From Cellulomonas persica (GTDB lineage: Bacteria > Actinomycetota > Actinomycetes > Actinomycetales > Cellulomonadaceae): a stretch of 64,000 bases of DNA. The position numbers and the translations under genes are program-made. Location of the stretch: assembly GCF_007989825.1 (NCBI RefSeq), contig NZ_BJUA01000004.1, positions 124,001 to 188,000 of the forward strand, given 5' to 3'. Positions 1-6,933 of this stretch are shown one piece after another (within the stretch, counting starts at the first letter, position 1; every line of letters starts with the position of its first letter). The notes under the pieces were generated by a model. It was not told the origin of the DNA, searched no databases, and worked only from the letters and a program-made list of their open reading frames with translations.

Positions 1-21
1 TCCCTGGCGGGCTTCGTACGG

Positions 22-94
22 TGGCTCCGACCGGCGTCGATCCGGTGACCTTTCGATTTTCAGTCGAACGCTCTACCAACTGAGCTACAGAGCC
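22..94 (-). tRNA. tRNA-Phe (GAA)
   Basis: The minus strand folds into a 73-nt cloverleaf with a seven-base acceptor stem. The anticodon stem TTCGA/TCGAA closes the loop CTGAAAA, giving anticodon GAA. It is the last of three tRNAs transcribed on the minus strand. CCA is not encoded. Confidence 0.97.
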
Positions 95-145
95 GTGGAG
101 TCGCCTCCAACGACGATGCCGGCCACAAGGACCGGCATTGTCGAG

Positions 146-219
146 CGACCCCGACGGGACTTGAACCCGCGACCTCCGCCGTGACAGGGCGGCGCGCTAA
201 CCAACTGCGCTACGGGGCC
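146..219 (-). tRNA. tRNA-Asp (GTC)
   Basis: A 74-nt cloverleaf on the minus strand. The anticodon stem CCGCC/GGCGG holds the loop CTGTCAC, so the anticodon is GTC. The acceptor stem GGCCCCG pairs fully apart from one G-U. It is the middle gene of the Glu-Asp-Phe cluster. Confidence 0.97.
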
Positions 220-261
220 TCGTGGTGAGACCTTTCTTGCATCTTTCACTACACGTTCTCG

Positions 262-334
262 TACCCCCAACGGGATTCGAACCCGTGCTACCGCCGTGAA
301 AGGGCGGGGTCCTAGGCCGCTAGACGATGAGGGC
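262..334 (-). tRNA. tRNA-Glu (TTC)
   Basis: A 73-nt cloverleaf on the minus strand. The loop CTTTCAC gives anticodon TTC, and the T-arm GGTTCGAATCC is canonical. The acceptor stem ends with a G-U pair at positions 1-72. It is the first gene of the minus-strand cluster. Confidence 0.97.
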
Positions 335-486
335 GTCGCCCCAGACGTCGAGGCGTCGGTTGACCGTGGAAGAGCATACGGGGACTTGGCCGGAACTCCA
401 AAGCGGCCCCTCGCGACGCTGCTCACACGCCCGTCGGTGAGGCCCGTGGGGCGACGAGTCCCTCGGTGGCCGGGCAGGATGGGCGT

Positions 487-840
487 GTGTTCGAGATGTC
501 GCGCGACGAGTTCGACGACGCCGTCCGTGACGCGCTCGACGAGATCCCGGCCGAGCTCGCCGCGATGATGGACAACGTCGTCGTGCTCGTCGAGGACGAG
601 CCGCCGCCGGGCGACGAGGACCTCCTGGGCCTGTACGAGGGCGTCCCGCTCACCGAGCGCACGGACTCGTGGGCGGCCGGGTCGCTGCCCGACCGCATCA
701 CGATCTTCCGCAACCCCACCCTCGAGATCTGCGACACCCGCGACGACGTCGTCGAGGAGGTCGCGATCACGGTCGTGCACGAGATCGCCCACCACTTCGG
801 CATCGACGACGACCGCCTCCACGCCCTCGGCTGGGCCTGA
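487..840 (+). CDS. zincin-like metallopeptidase family protein (117 aa)
   Basis: A small acidic protein of the zincin-like family of putative metallopeptidases (PF06262 type). The diagnostic motif is HEIAHHFGIDDDRLHALGW at the C-terminus: two histidines and a glutamate of an HExxH site followed by HxxGxxD, enough to bind one zinc. The family is widespread in actinobacteria beside tRNA-Glu clusters, as here, but its substrate is not established. I chose the GTG at 487 because AGGA lies seven bases upstream (476-479) and the N-terminus then reads VFEMSRDEF, typical of the family. An ATG at 496 is the alternative. The protein has no signal peptide, so it is probably cytoplasmic. Confidence 0.85.
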   Translation: MFEMSRDEFDDAVRDALDEIPAELAAMMDNVVVLVEDEPPPGDEDLLGLYEGVPLTERTDSWAAGSLPDRITIFRNPTLEICDTRDDVVEEVAITVVHEIAHHFGIDDDRLHALGWA

Positions 841-993
841 CCCCACCCGCGTCGCCGGCACGCACCTCCCCGAGCGCGGTAGCCCAGTCGCCAGCGCGCC
901 CGTCCGCACCCCGCGCCCGGCGCCGACCCACCGCCCCCGGCCCAGACCGGCTGGCGCCCCGGGACTCCTCTCCGCGACCCGCCCCTCGTGCCC

Positions 994-1061
994 CAGCGCG
1001 GTCGATCGGGCGCGAGCGCGGTGGTAGCGAATCCGCGCTCGGTGCTGATCTACCGCGCTCG
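994..1061. repeat. palindromic intergenic element, copy 1
   Basis: The left arm carries AGCGCGGTCGATC and GAGCGCGGT. The right arm ends in GATCTACCGCGCTCG (1047-1061), the inverse of the left-arm consensus CGAGCGCGGTAGATC. It lies upstream of the oxidoreductase gene in non-coding DNA. Confidence 0.75.
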
Positions 1062-1135
1062 GTGCAGAGCGACCGCGCTCGTCGCGGATCGACCGGCGCC
1101 GCGGGGCCCGTCTCCGCGACGCGCCCCTCGTCTCC

Positions 1136-1203
1136 GAGCGCGGTCGATCGGGCGCGAGCGCGGTGGTACCGAAGCCGCGCTGGGTGCTGATCTACCGCGC
1201 TCG
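1136..1203. repeat. palindromic intergenic element, copy 2
   Basis: The same organisation as copy 1, shifted by exactly 142 bases. The right arm GATCTACCGCGCTCG is at 1189-1203. Only a few substitutions separate the two copies. Confidence 0.75.
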
Positions 1204-1276
1204 GTGCGGAATCACCGCGCTCGGGCGTCGGCCTGGTGCGGGCGGCCGTGGGGGTGGCGCGGCTAGGGTCGGCGGC

Positions 1277-2182
1277 ATGGCGACGGGTGTGCGGGTCGGG
1301 ATCGTGCTGCTGCCGCAGGAGCGGTGGGCGACACAGCGGGCCAAGTGGCGGCAGGCCGAGGAGTGGGGCTTCGCGCACGCGTGGACCTATGACCACCTGG
1401 CGTGGCGCACGCTCGCCGACGAGCCCTGGTTCGCCACGGTCCCCCTTCTCGCGGCCGCCGCCGAGGCGACGACGAGCATCGAGCTCGGCACGTTCGTCGC
1501 GTCGCCGAACTTCCGTCACCCCGTTCCGTTCGCCAAGGACGTCATGGGTCTCGACGACATCTCGGGCGGTCGCTTCCTGCTCGGCATCGGTGCCGGCGGC
1601 GAGGGGTTCGACGCGTCCGTGACCGGCCCCGCCCCCTCCCGCGGCGAGCGGACCCGGAGGTTCGAGGAGTTCGTCGGACTGCTCGACACGCTGCTCACCC
1701 AGCCGGTGACCGAGCACGCGGGCGAGTTCTACACCGCGCATGACGCGCGCATGGTGCCCGGCACCATCGCACGCCCGCGCACGCCGTTCGTCGTCGCCGC
1801 CGCAGGCCCGCGGACCATGCGGCTCGCGGCGCGGTACGGGCAGGGCTGGGTGACGTACGGCGCGTCCTATGCGACGGAGGACCTCGACGACGAGCCGACG
1901 AAGGCGCAGGAGCGCTGGTGGGCGGCGCTCGCGGAGCAGGTCGCGGCGTTCGACGAGATCGAGCGTGAGCACCGGCCCGGCGGCCAGCCGCTGCGGCGCT
2001 ACCTGAGCCTGGACGGCGCGCCGGTCTACTCGCTCACGTCGCCGGACCTGGCGGTCGAGGGCGTCGAGCGGGCCGAGGCGCTGGGCTTCACCGACGTCGT
2101 CATCCACTGGCCGCGCCGCGAGGGCATCTACGCGGGCACCGAGAAGTCCCTCGAGACCTTCGCGGCCCACCTCTCTCACTGA
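1277..2182 (+). CDS. LLM-class F420-dependent oxidoreductase (301 aa)
   Basis: A luciferase-like TIM-barrel oxidoreductase. Family features are the N-terminal GIVLLPQ strand, the early WTYDHLAWR segment, the core FAKDVMGLDDISGGRFLLGIGAG (roughly residues 86-108) and the late FVVAAAGPRTMRLAARYGQGW segment that contacts the cofactor. Members of this subgroup use reduced F420 or FMN to oxidise or reduce small substrates; the substrate cannot be told from sequence. The ATG at 1277 is chosen because an upstream GTG at 1163 would drag the repeat field into the protein. The gene stands alone and is flanked on both sides by copies of one palindromic repeat family. Confidence 0.88.
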   Translation: MATGVRVGIVLLPQERWATQRAKWRQAEEWGFAHAWTYDHLAWRTLADEPWFATVPLLAAAAEATTSIELGTFVASPNFRHPVPFAKDVMGLDDISGGRFLLGIGAGGEGFDASVTGPAPSRGERTRRFEEFVGLLDTLLTQPVTEHAGEFYTAHDARMVPGTIARPRTPFVVAAAGPRTMRLAARYGQGWVTYGASYATEDLDDEPTKAQERWWAALAEQVAAFDEIEREHRPGGQPLRRYLSLDGAPVYSLTSPDLAVEGVERAEALGFTDVVIHWPRREGIYAGTEKSLETFAAHLSH

Positions 2183-2308
2183 CCCCGCGCCGCACCCTGG
2201 CCGGCGCCGACGCCAAGCACGCCCGAACAGCCACGAGCGCCCACGCCCTCCGGCGCCCGGTAGTCCGGCGGAGCCCCCGGGCAGACCGCCGCGAGCGCGA
2301 AACCGCTG

Positions 2309-2398
2309 GCGAGCGCGGTAGATCGGCCGCGAGCGCGGTAGATCGGCCACGAGCGCGTGGCTGCTGCGCCCGCGCTGGAACTCGATCTACCGCGCTCG
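2309..2398. repeat. palindromic intergenic element, copy 3
   Basis: A 90-bp element. The left arm carries CGAGCGCGGTAGATC twice in a row (about 2310 and 2330), then CGAGCGCGT. The right arm is GATCTACCGCGCTCG (2384-2398). It lies just downstream of the oxidoreductase gene. Confidence 0.8.
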
Positions 2399-2491
2399 TT
2401 GGCAGGCGCGCCACCAGGCAGCTTCTGCGGGCCTGCGCGCGCCCATCTCTGCTCGTGACCAGCGCGCCCGTCCCCAGGCCCGCCTCGAGGT

Positions 2492-2582
2492 GCGAGCGCG
2501 GTAGATCTGTCGCGAGCGCGGTTGGTCGGTCGCGAGCGCGTCTCGGCAGCGCCCGCGCTCGAACCCGATCTACCGCGCTCGC
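2492..2582. repeat. palindromic intergenic element, copy 4
   Basis: A 91-bp element with inverted ends: GCGAGCGCGGTAGATC on the left and GATCTACCGCGCTCGC on the right, a 16-base perfect terminal inverted repeat. Two further GCGAGCGCG arms and a CGCGCTCG arm lie inside. It is identical base for base to copy 5. Confidence 0.88.
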
Positions 2583-2633
2583 GTGGCAGGTGCGCGACGG
2601 CGAGCGGTGCGCCCGCCGAGGCTCGGCCCGGTG

Positions 2634-2724
2634 GCGAGCGCGGTAGATCTGTCGCGAGCGCGGTTGGTCGGTCGCGAGCGCGTCTCGGCAGCGCCCGCGC
2701 TCGAACCCGATCTACCGCGCTCGC
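2634..2724. repeat. palindromic intergenic element, copy 5
   Basis: A 91-bp element that is a perfect copy of 2492-2582, offset by 142 bases. It has the same 16-base terminal inverted repeats. Perfect identity implies recent duplication or ongoing conversion. Confidence 0.88.
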
Positions 2725-2811
2725 GCTGCGGGTGCGCGGCACTGAGCTGCCGCTCGGCGTGCGGATCCTCGCTCTGCCTGACCAGCGCGATCGGACCCGG
2801 GCTCGCCGGCG

Positions 2812-2902
2812 GCGAGTGCGGCGGATCGGTCGCGAGCGCTGTAGATCCGTCGCGAGCGCGGCTCGGTAGCGCCCGCGCTCGGACTCGTTCTGCCGCGCTC
2901 GC
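2812..2902. repeat. palindromic intergenic element, copy 6 (diverged)
   Basis: A 91-bp element aligning over its full length with copies 4 and 5 but with about a dozen substitutions, for example GCGAGTGCGGCGGATC at the left end and CTGCCGCGCTCGC at the right. Otherwise 2183-2986 holds no gene that I can support. Confidence 0.75.
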
Positions 2903-2986
2903 GGATGTGGAACGAGGGTGGGTGGGTGCGGGAGTGTGGCGCTCGCGTCGGGTGGGCGGTGGAGGTGGTGGGGGCGGCGGTGCTGG

Positions 2987-3946
2987 TCAGTGGGTGGTGC
3001 GGGCCTCCCAGGCGGTGCGGACCATGTCCTGGATGGTGTGCGTCATGCGCCAGCCCAGGTCGCGCGCGGCGAGCTCGCCGGAGGCGACGATCCGCGCGGG
3101 GTCGCCCGGGCGCCGCGCGGTGATCTCGGGCGTGAAGTCGATGCCTGTGACCTCCGCGACCGCCGTCATGATCTCGCGCACCGACAGCCCCTCGCCCGAG
3201 CCGAGGTTGTAGACGGGCTCGAGCGTGCCGCCCTCGGCGAGCGTGCGGGCCGCCGCGACGTGGGCGTCTGCGAGGTCGGCGACGTGGATGTAGTCGCGCA
3301 CGCACGTGCCGTCGGGCGTGGGGTAGTCGTCGCCCCGGATGACCGGGGTCCTGCCGGCGATCAGGGCCTCGAAGACCAGCGGGAACAGGTTGTGCGGGCT
3401 CGTGTCGTAGACGTCGGGGGTGCCGGAGCCGACGACGTTGAAGTACCGAAGGCTGGTGTGCTTGAGGCCCAGCGCACGCCCTTGGTCGCGCAGCAGCCAC
3501 TCGCCGACGAGCTTGGACTCGCCGTACGGGGACTCAGGCAGGGTGGGCGTCTGCTCGGTGACCAGCTCGGTGTCCGGGGTGCCGAAGACCGCGGCCGACG
3601 AGGAGTACACGATTTTGTCGACGCCCTGCTCGGCCATGGTCTCGAGCAGCGTGAGGGTGCCCGCGACGTTCTGCCGGTAGGTGTGCAGGGGACGTTCGAC
3701 GGAGACGCCCGCGTACTTGAACCCGGCGAGGTGCACGACCCCCTCGATGCCGTGCCGGGCGAGCGTGTCGGCGACGACGTCGGCGTCGTCGACCGAGCCG
3801 CGCACGAACGGCACGCCCTGCGGGACGAACTCCTCGTGCCCGCTGGACAGGTCGTCGAGGACGACGGGCTCCAGACCCACCTGCGTGAACGCGCGCACCA
3901 CGTGCGCTCCGATGTACCCCGCCCCGCCCGTCACCAGCCATGTCAT
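2987..3946 (-). CDS. galE: UDP-glucose 4-epimerase (319 aa)
   Basis: GalE interconverts UDP-glucose and UDP-galactose in the Leloir pathway, using bound NAD in the cytoplasm. The N-terminus has the Rossmann motif GGAGYIGAHVV (residues 7-17). The family signature HLAGFKYAGVSVERP, the catalytic YSSSAAVFG serine region and YGESKLVGE (the YxxxK pair) are all present. The later segments SLRYFNVVG and GTCVRDYIHVADLADAH are typical of bacterial GalE. Length is normal. I chose the ATG at 3946; an upstream extension would cover the intergenic region. It is divergent from the winged-helix gene at 4333 and has no operon partner here, so it probably serves general sugar-nucleotide supply for surface glycans. 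Confidence 0.95.
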   Translation of the reverse strand: MTWLVTGGAGYIGAHVVRAFTQVGLEPVVLDDLSSGHEEFVPQGVPFVRGSVDDADVVADTLARHGIEGVVHLAGFKYAGVSVERPLHTYRQNVAGTLTLLETMAEQGVDKIVYSSSAAVFGTPDTELVTEQTPTLPESPYGESKLVGEWLLRDQGRALGLKHTSLRYFNVVGSGTPDVYDTSPHNLFPLVFEALIAGRTPVIRGDDYPTPDGTCVRDYIHVADLADAHVAAARTLAEGGTLEPVYNLGSGEGLSVREIMTAVAEVTGIDFTPEITARRPGDPARIVASGELAARDLGWRMTHTIQDMVRTAWEARTTH

Positions 3947-4332
3947 GACCGCGAGAGTAGCGCGCGAAGGGCACCACAGGTAGCGCATTCGAGCATGATC
4001 GAACACGAACACACGCAAACGCACGCGCTTCGCCGATGCCAATGCGGTCACGGCGGCCCGGGCGCGTGTTGGAATCTGAGCGATGAACCGTCGCCTGACG
4101 CACGTGAGCAGGCGTGTGAGCGGCGCCCGCCTGCGCCCCACGACAGCGGCTGTGGGTGGAGACGTCCGTCCGGCGTGACGCTTCTCAGGTGCGGGCCGCG
4201 CCGTGCGGCCGGCTTGACGCACCTCAGCGGGCGGCCGAGCGCCTGAACGGGGCACGCGGGCGGCCTCGCGCAGGCCGCAGGCGTCGGATCGAGGTGGGTG
4301 AGGGTGTGGGTGGTTCGGGGCATGATCGGCGG
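3947..4332. other. intergenic region between divergent galE and winged-helix gene
   Basis: 386 bp with no supported gene. It should carry both divergent promoters. I see an inverted repeat TTCGA-N6-TCGAA at 3988-4003, close to the galE start, which could be an operator. A nested hairpin lies at 4187-4224 (outer arms AGGTGCG/CGCACCT, inner GGCCGC/GCGGCC). Neither can be tied to a known regulator from sequence alone. Confidence 0.5.
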
Positions 4333-5547
4333 ATGGTCCGCGCACGCCCTCAGCCCGTGCTCGTCGTCGACACCGCGCAGCGCCGTGCGCGGCTCGCGCG
4401 CCGGCACGGCCTCGTCGAGCCGCTCCCGGACGTGCAGGCGGCTGTGCGCGCCATGGTCGCGCTGCACGGGACGGATGCGTCCGGCCCGTACGTCGCGACC
4501 TGGGCGCGCGTGCCGGGGTTCGTCCCGGCGGACCTGGACGACGAGCTCTTCGGCCGGCGCTCGCACGTGCGGCAGCTCGCGATGCGCCGCACGCTGTGGG
4601 TCGCGGGGACGGATCTGCTGCCCGCGATCGTGGCCTCGCCCGGCGCGCGGGTCGCGGGCGTGGAGCGCCGCAGGCTCGTCAAGGAGCTCGACCTCGACGG
4701 CCGGTTCGGGGACGCGGACGCGTGGGTCGACGACGTGGCGGCGCAGGTCGTCGCGCTGCTCGCGGACGGGCGCTGCCGGACCGCGACCGAGCTGCGTGCG
4801 GAGCTGCCCGAGGCCGGCGGCACGTTCACGGCCGCGCCGGGCTCGAAGTGGGCGACCGTCATCCCGGTGATGCCCCGGATCCTGACGTACCTCGGGGCGG
4901 CGGGCGTGGTCGTGCGCGGCGAGAACCGCGGGGGCTGGACCGCGTCGCGCCCCACCTGGACGCTCATGGAGACGTGGCTGGGCAGTGCGCTCGAGCCGGT
5001 GGAGGAGTCCGCGGCGCACGACGAGCTCGTGGCACGGTGGCTGCGCGCGTTCGGGCCGGGGACCGAGCGGGACGTGCAGTGGTGGCTCGGCTCGACGCTC
5101 ACCGCGGTACGACGGTCGCTGGCCACGCTCGGCGCGGTGCCGGTCGCTCTCGAGGGCACCGAGAGCGTCGGGTGGCTCCTGCCCGACGACCTCGAGCCCG
5201 TCGAGCCGGTCGGGCCGTGGGTCGCGCTCCTGCCCGGACTCGACCCGACGACGATGGGCTGGGCCGAGCGCGACTGGTACCTCGGGCCGCATGCGCGCCA
5301 GGTCGTGGACTCGGTGGGCAACGCGGGACCGACCATCTGGGTCGACGGCCGGGTCGTCGGCGCGTGGGCCGCGACGACCGGCACCGTCGAGCTCGCGCTC
5401 CTCGAGGACGTCGGCGGCGCGGCCAGGGCAGCGATCGACGACGAGGTCGAGCGCCTGACGCAGTGGCTCGCGGGCGCCAGGGTCGCGCCCTCGTTCCCGT
5501 CGCCGATGTTCGGCGGGCGGCGCCACAAGGAGGCGGTCGACGCATGA
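4333..5547 (+). CDS. winged-helix DNA-binding domain protein, AlkZ-related (404 aa)
   Basis: A protein of the HTH_42/AlkZ superfamily (PF06224), built of tandem winged-helix folds. Known members are DNA glycosylases acting on bulky or crosslinked bases. The family core is seen in the early MVALHGTDASGPYVATWARV segment (about residues 38-57), RRTLWVAG, the central WTLMETWLG and the C-terminal LLPGLDPTTMGWAERDWYLG. At the position where characterised glycosylases carry QxQ or QxD, this protein has HGTD, so catalytic activity is uncertain. The ATG at 4333 is preceded by only a weak purine-rich site. The next gene, 43 bases downstream on the same strand, encodes a YcaQ-type relative, and the two probably form one unit. 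Confidence 0.82.
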   Translation: MVRARPQPVLVVDTAQRRARLARRHGLVEPLPDVQAAVRAMVALHGTDASGPYVATWARVPGFVPADLDDELFGRRSHVRQLAMRRTLWVAGTDLLPAIVASPGARVAGVERRRLVKELDLDGRFGDADAWVDDVAAQVVALLADGRCRTATELRAELPEAGGTFTAAPGSKWATVIPVMPRILTYLGAAGVVVRGENRGGWTASRPTWTLMETWLGSALEPVEESAAHDELVARWLRAFGPGTERDVQWWLGSTLTAVRRSLATLGAVPVALEGTESVGWLLPDDLEPVEPVGPWVALLPGLDPTTMGWAERDWYLGPHARQVVDSVGNAGPTIWVDGRVVGAWAATTGTVELALLEDVGGAARAAIDDEVERLTQWLAGARVAPSFPSPMFGGRRHKEAVDA

Positions 5548-5590
5548 GGCGGGCCGGTCACGCGAGCACGTGCGACGCGCGGGCGAAGGC

Positions 5591-6718
5591 ATGAGCGGGG
5601 ACGGCGGGCGCGTGCTCGAGCTGACGCGCCAGGACGCGCGTCGGCTCGCGGTCCGGGCGCAGGTGCTCACCGCGCAGCGCCCGGACGGCGTCATGGACGC
5701 GGTCGAGCGCCTGACGTTCCTGCAGCACGACCCGATCGCCGCGGTCGCGCCGAGCGCCGACCTCGTGCTGTTCAGCCGTCTCGGGTCCGCGTACGACCCG
5801 CGCGAGCTCGAGGACCTCGTCGCGCAGCAGCGGATCGTCGAGGTGCAGGGGCGGCTGATGCCCGCGCACGACGTCCGGCTGCTGACGGCCGAGATGGCCG
5901 CGTGGCCCGGAGGCCCGGACGCCCCCGCGTGGCAGCAGGCGAACGCCCGGTGGCTCGACGACAACCGCGGCTGCCGCGACGACATCCTCGAGCTGCTGCG
6001 CTCCGACGGCCCGCTGACCGCCGCGGAGCTGCCGGACACGTGCGTGCGGCCGTGGCGCTCGTCGGGCTGGAACAACCGCAAGAACGTGACGATGCTGCTG
6101 GGTCTCCTCGTCGAGGCGGGCGAGGTCGCGGCGGCGGGGCGGCGGGGCCGCGAGAAGCTGTGGGACCTCGCCGAGCGCGTCTACCCGCCCGACGAGCCGG
6201 TCCCGCTCGACGAGGCGCGACGCATCCGCGACGCACGACGGCTCCGGTCGCTCGGGATCCTGCGGGAGAAGGCGCAGGCGACGAGGGTCGAGCCGCTGCA
6301 CGCGGGAGGCGCGGGTGTGGTCGCGCGGGTCGAGGGCGTGCGGGGCACGTGGCGTGTCGACCCGGAGCTGCTCGACGCGACGTCCGAGCCGCGCACCGCG
6401 CTCGTCGCACCGCTCGACCGGTTGCTGTTCGACCGCAAGCGCGTCGCGGAGCTGTTCGAGTTCGACTACGTCCTCGAGATGTACAAGCCCGCCGCGCAGC
6501 GCCGGTGGGGCTACTACGCGCTGCCGGTCCTGCACGGTGACCGGCTGGTCGGCAAGCTCGACGCGACGGCCGACCGGCGCGCGGGCCGGCTGCTGGTGCA
6601 CGCGGTGCACGAGGACGGCGACTGGACGCCCGACGTGCGGGCGGCCGTCGACGCCGAGATCGCCGACCTCGCCGCCTGGCTCGAGCTCGACCTCGTCCGC
6701 GAGACCGCGGACCGGTGA
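5591..6718 (+). CDS. YcaQ/AlkX-type winged-helix DNA glycosylase family protein (375 aa)
   Basis: A second member of the same superfamily, closer to E. coli YcaQ (AlkX), a glycosylase that unhooks interstrand crosslinks and N7-alkyl adducts. The segment FLQHDPIAAVAPSADLVLFSRLG near residue 40 carries the QxD form of the catalytic motif (QHD). The later LVAPLDRLLFDRKRVAELFEFDYVLEMYKPAAQRRWGYY stretch, about residues 275-315, is the hallmark of the YcaQ branch. I infer a repair role against alkylating or crosslinking compounds, perhaps natural products. The start at 5591 is chosen over a GTG at 5570 because the protein then begins a few residues before the conserved LTRQDARRLAVRAQ helix. A hairpin follows the stop codon. 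Confidence 0.85.
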   Translation: MSGDGGRVLELTRQDARRLAVRAQVLTAQRPDGVMDAVERLTFLQHDPIAAVAPSADLVLFSRLGSAYDPRELEDLVAQQRIVEVQGRLMPAHDVRLLTAEMAAWPGGPDAPAWQQANARWLDDNRGCRDDILELLRSDGPLTAAELPDTCVRPWRSSGWNNRKNVTMLLGLLVEAGEVAAAGRRGREKLWDLAERVYPPDEPVPLDEARRIRDARRLRSLGILREKAQATRVEPLHAGGAGVVARVEGVRGTWRVDPELLDATSEPRTALVAPLDRLLFDRKRVAELFEFDYVLEMYKPAAQRRWGYYALPVLHGDRLVGKLDATADRRAGRLLVHAVHEDGDWTPDVRAAVDAEIADLAAWLELDLVRETADR

Positions 6719-6722
6719 CTCC

Positions 6723-6754
6723 CCGGCCGTGGCGGGGCGAGCACGCCCGGCCGG
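6723..6754 (+). terminator. possible hairpin terminator after the YcaQ-like gene
   Basis: The arms CCGGCCG (6723-6729) and CGGCCGG (6748-6754) enclose a second pairing GGGCG/CGCCC, starting five bases after the stop codon. There is no U-tract. A further long hairpin lies at 6812-6866. Confidence 0.4.
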
Positions 6755-6811
6755 CGACGCGCTGACTTCCGACGGCTGACGGCATGACCGCCGAGCAGCC
6801 GCGCTGCTCGG

Positions 6812-6866
6812 GTCGCCGCCTCCTGGTGACCCGGGCACGCTGGTGCTCGGGCAGGCGGAAGGCGAC
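6812..6866 (+). other. long imperfect hairpin upstream of the M23 gene
   Basis: The outer arms GTCGCC (6812-6817) and GGCGAC (6861-6866), the middle pair GCCT/AGGC and the inner stem CCCGGGCAC/GTGCTCGGG (one mismatch) form one structure. It ends six bases before the candidate promoter at 6873, so it is probably outside the M23 transcript and may act as a terminator for upstream genes. Confidence 0.45.
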
Positions 6867-6872
6867 GAAACG

Positions 6873-6900
6873 CTCAAGTCACTGGGCTGTGTGCCGAACC
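6873..6900 (+). promoter_or_regulatory. candidate FliA (sigma-28)-type promoter for the M23 gene
   Basis: CTCAA at 6873-6877, a 15-base spacer and GCCGAACC at 6893-6900. The layout matches the chemoreceptor promoter at 11655-11682 (CTCAC-N15-GCCGATCA) and resembles the flagellar sigma-28 pattern, whose -10 is GCCGATAA. Both leaders then contain GACACCCCTG before the ribosome site. Confidence 0.5.
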
Positions 6901-6933
6901 AGTACCTGACACCCCTGGGCAAGGAGCACCACC

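Larger units (their letters stand above)
971..1222. repeat. two imperfect direct repeats of about 110 bp, offset 142 bp
   Basis: The stretch from 971 to about 1080 is repeated from 1113 to about 1222 with a constant offset of 142 bases and few differences. Each copy contains one palindromic element of the family described at 994-1061 and 1136-1203. I see no gene in 841-1276; it is a repeat field upstream of the oxidoreductase gene. Confidence 0.8.

Noticed and set aside
994..2902. CRISPR array
   Set aside because: The repeats are palindromic, unequally spaced except for the 142-bp pairs, and the spacers are also similar. No cas gene is nearby.
3988..4003. galE operator TTCGA-N6-TCGAA
   Set aside because: A 5-bp inverted repeat is too short to claim as a regulator site without a second example; only mentioned in the region description.
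2918..6081. Long open frames opposite galE and the winged-helix genes (442 and 677 codons)
   Set aside because: They are Arg/Pro/Ala/Gly-rich shadows typical of high-GC DNA, lack family motifs, and overlap genes with clear domains.
6811..6933. Possible riboswitch (cyclic-di-AMP type) before the M23 gene
   Set aside because: The strong hairpin ends upstream of the candidate promoter, and the conserved ydaO core such as GGGGAACC is absent. The part after the promoter is short and unstructured.
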